From positions 1 through 64,000 of the forward strand of contig NZ_BMHP01000012.1 in assembly GCF_014641075.1 (NCBI RefSeq): DNA of 64,000 bases. The letters are read 5' to 3'. The notes below the pieces were generated by a model. The model saw only the letters and a list, made by a program, of their open reading frames with translations. It did no database searches and was not told the origin of the DNA. Shown here piece after piece: positions 59,928 through 64,000 of this stretch. The position numbers and the translations under genes were made by a program. Source of the DNA: Paenibacillus nasutitermitis (GTDB lineage Bacteria > Bacillota > Bacilli > Paenibacillales > Paenibacillaceae). Positions within the stretch are counted from its first letter, which is position 1. Each line of letters opens with the position of its first letter.

Positions 59928-60509
59928 ATGATTCTGGTCATCGATAATTACGATTCATTCACGTATAATTTGGTTCAATATTTGGGAGAGCTTGGCGAGG
60001 ATATTGTTGTGAAACGAAACGATGAAATCGATCTGGACGGCATTGCGGCGCTGGCACCGGACCATATTCTGATTTCCCCGGGACCCTGCAGCCCCAATGA
60101 AGCGGGAATCTCGCTGGCTCTAATCGACCGGTTCAAGGGAGAAATCCCGATATTTGGCGTTTGTCTGGGCCATCAGGCTATCGGACAAGCCTTCGGCGGC
60201 GATGTCGTGCGTGCAGAGAAATTAATGCATGGCAAAACCTCACCGATTCTGCATGACGGAAAGTCGGTCTTTGCAGGCATTCCTTCCCCCTTCACTGCTA
60301 CGCGTTATCATTCGCTGATTGTAAAACGCGAGACGCTGCCGGATTGCCTGGAGATCAGCGCCCAAACAGCGGAAGGAGAGATCATGGGATTGCGGCATAA
60401 GGAATACCTGGTTGAGGGCGTCCAATTTCACCCGGAATCGATTATTACCGAAAACGGCCTCTCCCTGCTTCGCAATTTCTTAAGCATGCGTACAGGCGCA
60501 GCCCGATGA
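59928..60509 (+). CDS. pabA: aminodeoxychorismate synthase glutamine amidotransferase component
   Basis: Supplies ammonia from glutamine to PabB (and, in Bacillus, also to TrpE). The 193-residue class I amidotransferase shows MILVIDNYDSFTYNLVQYL, ISPGPCSPNEAG near 49-60, the nucleophile Cys in GVCLGHQAIGQAFGG near 78-92, and the catalytic His-Glu in VQFHPESI near 165-172. The ATG follows AAGGGGG within eight bases and is 5 bases after the pabB stop. Stop overlaps pabC. Confidence 0.95.
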   Translation: MILVIDNYDSFTYNLVQYLGELGEDIVVKRNDEIDLDGIAALAPDHILISPGPCSPNEAGISLALIDRFKGEIPIFGVCLGHQAIGQAFGGDVVRAEKLMHGKTSPILHDGKSVFAGIPSPFTATRYHSLIVKRETLPDCLEISAQTAEGEIMGLRHKEYLVEGVQFHPESIITENGLSLLRNFLSMRTGAAR

Positions 60510-61387
60510 ATATAGGCTGGAACGGAGCGGTTAAGCCAGCGGAGGAAGCCGTGATCTCGGTCTATGATCACGGCTTTTTGTATGGGATGGGCCTGTTTGA
60601 AACTTTTCGCACCTATGAAGGCAGGCCGTTCCTGCTTGAGCGGCATCTGGATCGGCTGCACGAGGGCTGCCGCTCTCTGGGCATTGGCTATCGAGCGGAT
60701 GCGGATGCGATTCGTGCCTGGCTCCGGGATCTGATGCGGGCGAACGGGCTGGCGGAAGCTTATGTGCGGTTGACCGTAACGGCGGGCGTCGGGGGACTGG
60801 GGCTTCCGTTGGAGGATTATACGAAACCCGACTCGCTGCTCCTTGTGAAGCCGCTGCCGCCTGCAGATCCATTGCTCTATAGGCGCGGAAAGGAGCTTGC
60901 GCTGCTGCAGACAAGGCGGAACACCCCGGAGGGGGATATCCGCTTGAAGTCTCTGCATTATATGAACAATATCATTGCCAAGCGTGAACTGCTCGGCATG
61001 CAGGCGGCTCCGGGCGCAGAAGGGCTGATGCTTACAAGTGAAGGCTGGCTGGCCGAAGGTATTGTCAGCAATCTGTTTTTTGCCCGGAACGGCATTATCT
61101 TTACGCCTTCGATTGAAACCGGCATCCTGCCGGGTATTACCAGGCAGAGGGTCATGGAGCTGGCACAGGCAGGAGGCCTGAAGATCGTGGAGGGTTTATT
61201 CGAGTGGGAGCAGCTGCTTGAGGCCGATGAAGTGTGGGTCACCAATTCCATTCAAGAGCTGGTTCCGGTTACCTCGCTCCGCGACGGGCAAGGAACGGTC
61301 CACTGCGTTGGCAATGCCGGTGCCGGTCCGGTCCAGCAGCAGCTGCTCGAAGCCTACCGCCAGGAGGCGGCAAGCGTTCTGGAATAG
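60506..61387 (+). CDS. pabC: 4-amino-4-deoxychorismate lyase
   Basis: PLP enzyme that releases pyruvate and 4-aminobenzoate from aminodeoxychorismate; branched-chain aminotransferase fold (fold type IV). In the 293-residue protein VYDHGFLYGMGLFETFRTYEGRPFLLERHLDRL near 20-52 is typical, the PLP lysine lies in KSLHYMNNIIAKRE near 148-161, SEGWLAEGIVSNLFF near 176-190 and TPSIETGILPGITRQRVMELA near 195-215 are conserved. ATG overlaps the pabA stop by four bases. Confidence 0.94.
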   Translation: MNIGWNGAVKPAEEAVISVYDHGFLYGMGLFETFRTYEGRPFLLERHLDRLHEGCRSLGIGYRADADAIRAWLRDLMRANGLAEAYVRLTVTAGVGGLGLPLEDYTKPDSLLLVKPLPPADPLLYRRGKELALLQTRRNTPEGDIRLKSLHYMNNIIAKRELLGMQAAPGAEGLMLTSEGWLAEGIVSNLFFARNGIIFTPSIETGILPGITRQRVMELAQAGGLKIVEGLFEWEQLLEADEVWVTNSIQELVPVTSLRDGQGTVHCVGNAGAGPVQQQLLEAYRQEAASVLE

Positions 61388-61459
61388 ATTCGCAAACGTT
61401 CTCTGCCAATCCTTATGGTATAGTATCTTTTAATAAATGGATAAGAGAGGAGCGATCAC

Positions 61460-62332
61460 ATGCAGCAGAAGAAAGGCGAAACCGCAGCCGGCTGGCCTTA
61501 TTCCCGCAGCTACAAGTTGGACGGCGGCATAGAGCTTGAGTTGGGCCGGCGTACGCTGATTATGGGCATTCTCAATATCACGCCGAATTCTTTCTCTGAC
61601 GGCGGACGGTTCAATACATTGGATGCTGCGGTCAGGCATGCCTCCGCTATGGCAGCAGAGGGTGCCGATATCATTGATATTGGCGGGGAGTCCACGCGAC
61701 CGGGATATGAGCCGGTTCCCCTTGAAGAGGAGCTTGACCGTGTGCTCCCGGTGATCCGCGCCGTTCGGCAGGCGCTGCCGCACATCCCGATTTCAATCGA
61801 TACGTACAAAGCGGAAACGGCGCGCCAGTCCCTGCTGGCGGGAGCGAATATCATTAACGATATCTGGGGGCTGAAGGGCGACCCCGGGATGGCCGGGGTG
61901 GCGGCTGAGTTCCGTTGTCCTGTCATCATAGGCCATAACCGCCGTGACATGGAATATAACAACTTTGTTCAGGACGTTATCGAAGATCTCCTGGCGTGTG
62001 TCGATGCCGCGCAGGCGGCGGGGATATCCGAAACAGACCTGTGGCTGGACCCGGGTATCGGTTTTGCCAAAAACTACGAAGAAAATTTGACGATGATGGG
62101 TAATTTGGAGAAACTGACCGCACTTGGCTATCCTGTGCTTCTGGGAACCTCGCGCAAACGGTTTATCGCACGCACGCTTGATCTGCCTGCGGATCAGATC
62201 ATTATGGGAACCGCGGCCACGACCACGATCGGCATTTCTAAAGGCTGTCAAATCGTCCGTGTTCACGATGTACAGGAAATGAAGCGCAATGCCCTCATGG
62301 CTGATGCGATTGTGTACCGGACATTACACTAG
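61460..62332 (+). CDS. folP: dihydropteroate synthase
   Basis: Couples 4-aminobenzoate to hydroxymethyldihydropterin pyrophosphate; the sulfonamide target. The 290-residue TIM-barrel protein has IMGILNITPNSFSDGGRF near 34-51, DIIDIGGESTRPGYEPV near 70-86, SIDTYKAETAR near 113-123, DPGIGFAKNYEENL near 197-210, GTSRKRFIART near 230-240 and RVHDVQEMK near 273. ATG after AAGAGAGGAG. Lies 72 bases after pabC; a weak promoter may exist in that gap but none is convincing. Confidence 0.96.
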   Translation: MQQKKGETAAGWPYSRSYKLDGGIELELGRRTLIMGILNITPNSFSDGGRFNTLDAAVRHASAMAAEGADIIDIGGESTRPGYEPVPLEEELDRVLPVIRAVRQALPHIPISIDTYKAETARQSLLAGANIINDIWGLKGDPGMAGVAAEFRCPVIIGHNRRDMEYNNFVQDVIEDLLACVDAAQAAGISETDLWLDPGIGFAKNYEENLTMMGNLEKLTALGYPVLLGTSRKRFIARTLDLPADQIIMGTAATTTIGISKGCQIVRVHDVQEMKRNALMADAIVYRTLH

Positions 62333-62347
62333 GAGGAGGAACTTCAG

Positions 62348-62740
62348 ATGGATCGGATGATATTGAACGGCATGCGTTTTTATGGCTATCACGGCGTATT
62401 TCCTGAGGAAAACAAACTGGGACAGCAATATATCGTCGATGTGGAGCTCAAGATCGATCTTGCGCAAGCATCGCAAACCGATGATTTGGACCATACGGTG
62501 AATTACGCGGAGTTGCATGCCCTGGTGAAATTTATTGTTGAAGGACCGCCTTTCAAATTAATCGAAGCTTTAGCCGGTCACATTGCATCGAGGCTTCTCG
62601 ACGCTTATACTAATGTAAATGAAGTGACGGTCCGCGTGACCAAGCCTCACCCGCCGTTCGATATTCACTTTGACGGCGTTACGGTGGAACTCTGCAGAAA
62701 GCGGGATGAACATGGACAACAAGCATCCGCTGAACAATAA
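62348..62740 (+). CDS. folB: dihydroneopterin aldolase
   Basis: Splits 7,8-dihydroneopterin to 6-hydroxymethyl-dihydropterin and glycolaldehyde. The 130-residue protein, an octameric tunnel-fold enzyme, matches with DRMILNGMRFYGYHGVFPEENKLGQQYIVDVEL (Tyr-Gly-His-Gly, near 2-34), VNYAELHALVKFIVEGPPFKLIEALAGHIA near 56-85 and VRVTKPHPP (catalytic Lys near 100). AGGAGGA precedes the ATG; the 3' end overlaps folK by about 29 bases. Confidence 0.95.
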   Translation: MDRMILNGMRFYGYHGVFPEENKLGQQYIVDVELKIDLAQASQTDDLDHTVNYAELHALVKFIVEGPPFKLIEALAGHIASRLLDAYTNVNEVTVRVTKPHPPFDIHFDGVTVELCRKRDEHGQQASAEQ

Positions 62741-63332
62741 CACGGCAAGCGCAGATCCGACTCTTACGGATTTGAATATCGTGGAGGACGGGGTCCTGGA
62801 AGCAGGCCGAAGGCAATCATACCTGGCGCTGGGCTCCAACATCGGCGCTCGGGAGCAGCTGCTGCGCCGGGCGCTCAGGCTCCTCGACAACGATCCTGGT
62901 ATCCAGGTGATGCGCATTTCCGGTATCTATGAGACGGCACCCGTCGGTTATACCGACCAACCGGCTTTCCTGAACATGGTGGCAGCCGTTCGTACGACTC
63001 TTGAGCCGATTGCTCTTTTGCGCACGATGCTGAACATAGAGAATAAACTTGGCCGAACGCGCGAAATCCGTTTTGGCCCGCGCACGATCGATCTTGATTT
63101 ATTGCTGATGGAAGACATCCGGATGGAGGATGAGGAACTAACTTTACCCCATCCGAGAATGCTGGAGCGGGCTTTCGTCATGGTTCCGCTAAATGATGTG
63201 CTGGACAGCCGCCATCCGTTGAAGAAGCAGGCTGATCAATTGGCATCACGAGCGTTAGAGGATGGAGGGGAAGGCATCACGTTATGGAATACGATCAATT
63301 GGCACAACGCGTCCGAGCTTTCCGAAAGCTGA
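62712..63332 (+). CDS. folK: 2-amino-4-hydroxy-6-hydroxymethyldihydropteridine diphosphokinase
   Basis: Transfers pyrophosphate from ATP to hydroxymethyl-dihydropterin, making the FolP substrate. The catalytic core starts with SYLALGSNIGAREQLLRRAL near residue 36 and includes YETAPVGYTDQPAFLNMV and LGRTREIRFGPRTIDLDLLLME with the metal-binding DxD. About 30 polar residues precede the core, a longer lead than usual. ATG 62712 is chosen for spacing from AAAGCGGG; ATG 62706 is two codons earlier and adjacent to that site. The 3' end overlaps yazB by 49 bases. Confidence 0.93.
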   Translation: MDNKHPLNNNTASADPTLTDLNIVEDGVLEAGRRQSYLALGSNIGAREQLLRRALRLLDNDPGIQVMRISGIYETAPVGYTDQPAFLNMVAAVRTTLEPIALLRTMLNIENKLGRTREIRFGPRTIDLDLLLMEDIRMEDEELTLPHPRMLERAFVMVPLNDVLDSRHPLKKQADQLASRALEDGGEGITLWNTINWHNASELSES

Positions 63333-63496
63333 AAGGTTTTACGCAGCAGGAGCTTGCGGAACGGCTCGAAGTATCGGTTGCTGTCCTTGGTTCTTTGGAA
63401 CGGGGTACCCGAAAGCCCGATCCCAAGCTGTTGGAGCGTATTTCAGAAACGCTGGGAATCAGCTACAAAGAACTGACGGCTGACAGCCGCCGGTAG
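63284..63496 (+). CDS. yazB: XRE-family helix-turn-helix protein YazB
   Basis: A 70-residue Cro/CI-type DNA-binding protein. The HTH lies at FTQQELAERLEVSVAVLGSLERGTRKPDPKLLERISETLGIS (about residues 19-60). It corresponds to yazB, which sits between folK and dusB in B. subtilis and has no assigned role. It starts inside folK with GATGGAGGGG upstream, so translation is probably coupled to the folate genes. Confidence 0.92.
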   Translation: MEYDQLAQRVRAFRKLKGFTQQELAERLEVSVAVLGSLERGTRKPDPKLLERISETLGISYKELTADSRR

Positions 63497-63542
63497 ATAG
63501 GATTATTGTTATGATTAGTTCCATTTGAAGCGCGGGCTTGAG

Positions 63543-63555
63543 CCGGTTCTTCTTG
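63543..63555 (+). repeat. third copy of CCGGTTCTTCTTG
   Basis: Same 13-base core as at 28916-28928 and 28964-28976; AGCCGGTTCTTCTTG is shared over 15 bases with the 28914 copy. It lies in the gap between yazB and dusB. Confidence 0.45.
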
Positions 63556-63580
63556 ACATCAGAAGGGAGTGAGGAGTGTC

Positions 63581-64000
63581 ATGCTCAAAATCGGCCATAG
63601 TGAAATGAAGAATAAGGTTGTCCTTGCGCCGATAGCCGGCGTGTGAAATCCGGCTTTTCGACTGATCGCCAAAGAATTCGGCTGCGGTCTTGTTTGTGCC
63701 GAGATGGTTAGTGACAAGGCGATCGTGCACGGCAACAAACGCACGCTGGATATGCTGTTCGTCGATGAGCGTGAGAAACCGCGCAGTTTGCAAATTTTCG
63801 GGGGAGACCGCGAATCGTTGGTAGAAGCTGCGAAAATTGTCGATAAACAGACCTATGCCGATATTCGACATCAACATGGTGTGCCCGGTACCAAAGGTTA
63901 CAAAATGCGACGCAGGCGCGCGCTGGCTGCTTGATCCAAACAAAATCTATGAGATGGTTTCGTCGGTTGTGGATGCGGTCGACAAGCCGGTTACCGTGAA
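63581..64000 (+). pseudogene. dusB: tRNA-dihydrouridine synthase DusB, disrupted (runs off the window)
   Basis: Encodes an FMN enzyme reducing uridines in tRNA D-loops. The reading begins MLKIGHSEMKNKVVLAPIAGV, then codon 22 is TGA (63644-63646) where relatives have Cys (GVCN), and continues NPAFRLIAKEFGCGLVCAEM and VSDKAIVHGNK in the same frame. Near 63863-63866 two bases are missing (GATATT-CGAC where GATATTATCGAC is expected), after which homology continues in another frame: NMVCPVPKVTKCDAGARWLL. There the invariant Gly before the catalytic Cys is Val. Thus there is a nonsense codon, a frameshift and a damaging substitution in 300 bases. Either a decaying gene or poor sequence quality; the part beyond the window is unseen. 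Confidence 0.85.

Noticed and set aside
63644..63646. In-frame TGA at a Cys position of dusB as a selenocysteine codon
   Set aside because: The Cys at this position is not the catalytic one, no stem-loop typical of a bacterial SECIS was evident just downstream, and a frameshift and an active-site change follow, so gene decay or sequence error is simpler.

Overview
The window reads as chromosomal core DNA of an endospore-forming Gram-positive bacterium of the Paenibacillaceae type (Paenibacillus or a close relative). The protein sequences and gene order follow the Bacillus subtilis origin-proximal segment from csfB to dusB. Departures from B. subtilis order are: no metS beside abrB, no yazA, no prs between glmU and ctc, no tRNA pair before spoIIE, and extra genes inserted (an HD hydrolase, a PrsA-like foldase, a lactonase plus Co/Ni ECF transporter, an SDR, HU, and nadABC). 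No prophage, insertion sequence, CRISPR array or defence island was seen. Nearly everything is on the plus strand.

Layout. 1-300: 3' end of a 23S rRNA, then 5S rRNA and terminator, i.e. the tail of an rrn operon. 0.5-9 kb: a minus-strand membrane protein, gin (csfB), yaaO, tmk, darA, yaaR, holB, ricT, yabA, trmN6, rsmI. 9-18 kb: abrB on the minus strand, an HD-domain hydrolase, tatD, a c-di-AMP (ydaO/yuaA) riboswitch ahead of yabE, rnmV, rsmA, yabG, veg, sspF, ispE. 18-29 kb: purR, ridA, spoVG, glmU, ctc, a small minus-strand gene, pth, fin, mfd, prsA-like. 29-33 kb: 6-phosphogluconolactonase-like protein and a cbiM / PDGLE / fused cbiQ-cbiO transporter. 33-48 kb: spoVT, an SDR, yabM (spoVB-like), yabN, HU, rqcP, yabP, yabQ, divIC, yabR, spoIIE, yabS, yabT, tilS, hpt. 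48-64 kb: ftsH, nadABC, coaX, hslO, yacD-like foldase, cysK, the folate cluster pabB-pabA-pabC-folP-folB-folK, yazB, and a damaged dusB running off the window edge.

The genes combine translation and RNA upkeep (tmk, ricT, trmN6, rsmI, rnmV, rsmA, L25, pth, tilS, rqcP), DNA replication and repair (holB, yabA, mfd), cell envelope (ispE, glmU, yabE, divIC), cofactors (NAD, CoA, folate) and sporulation (gin, yabG, sspF, spoVG, fin, spoVT, yabM, yabP, yabQ, spoIIE). Regulatory sites fit this mix: sigma-G promoters at gin and sspF, a sigma-H promoter at spoVG, Spo0A boxes around abrB and the HD gene, a wide-spaced promoter at spoIIE, PurBoxes at purR, tandem sigma-A promoters at veg, and a c-di-AMP riboswitch in the same window as the c-di-AMP receptor DarA.

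I did not find a wholly new system. The most noteworthy points are the lesions in dusB, the single-frame CbiQ-CbiO fusion with an internal start, a sigma-B-like promoter at ctc, Spo0A boxes in front of the HD hydrolase, the zinc-ribbon-type AbrB, the long tail on SspF, direct repeats around the cysK promoter, a 13-base repeat around prsA that recurs before dusB, and a sharply GC-rich stretch over the end of yabM. Promoter and operator calls rest on matching by eye to consensus sequences recalled from the literature.
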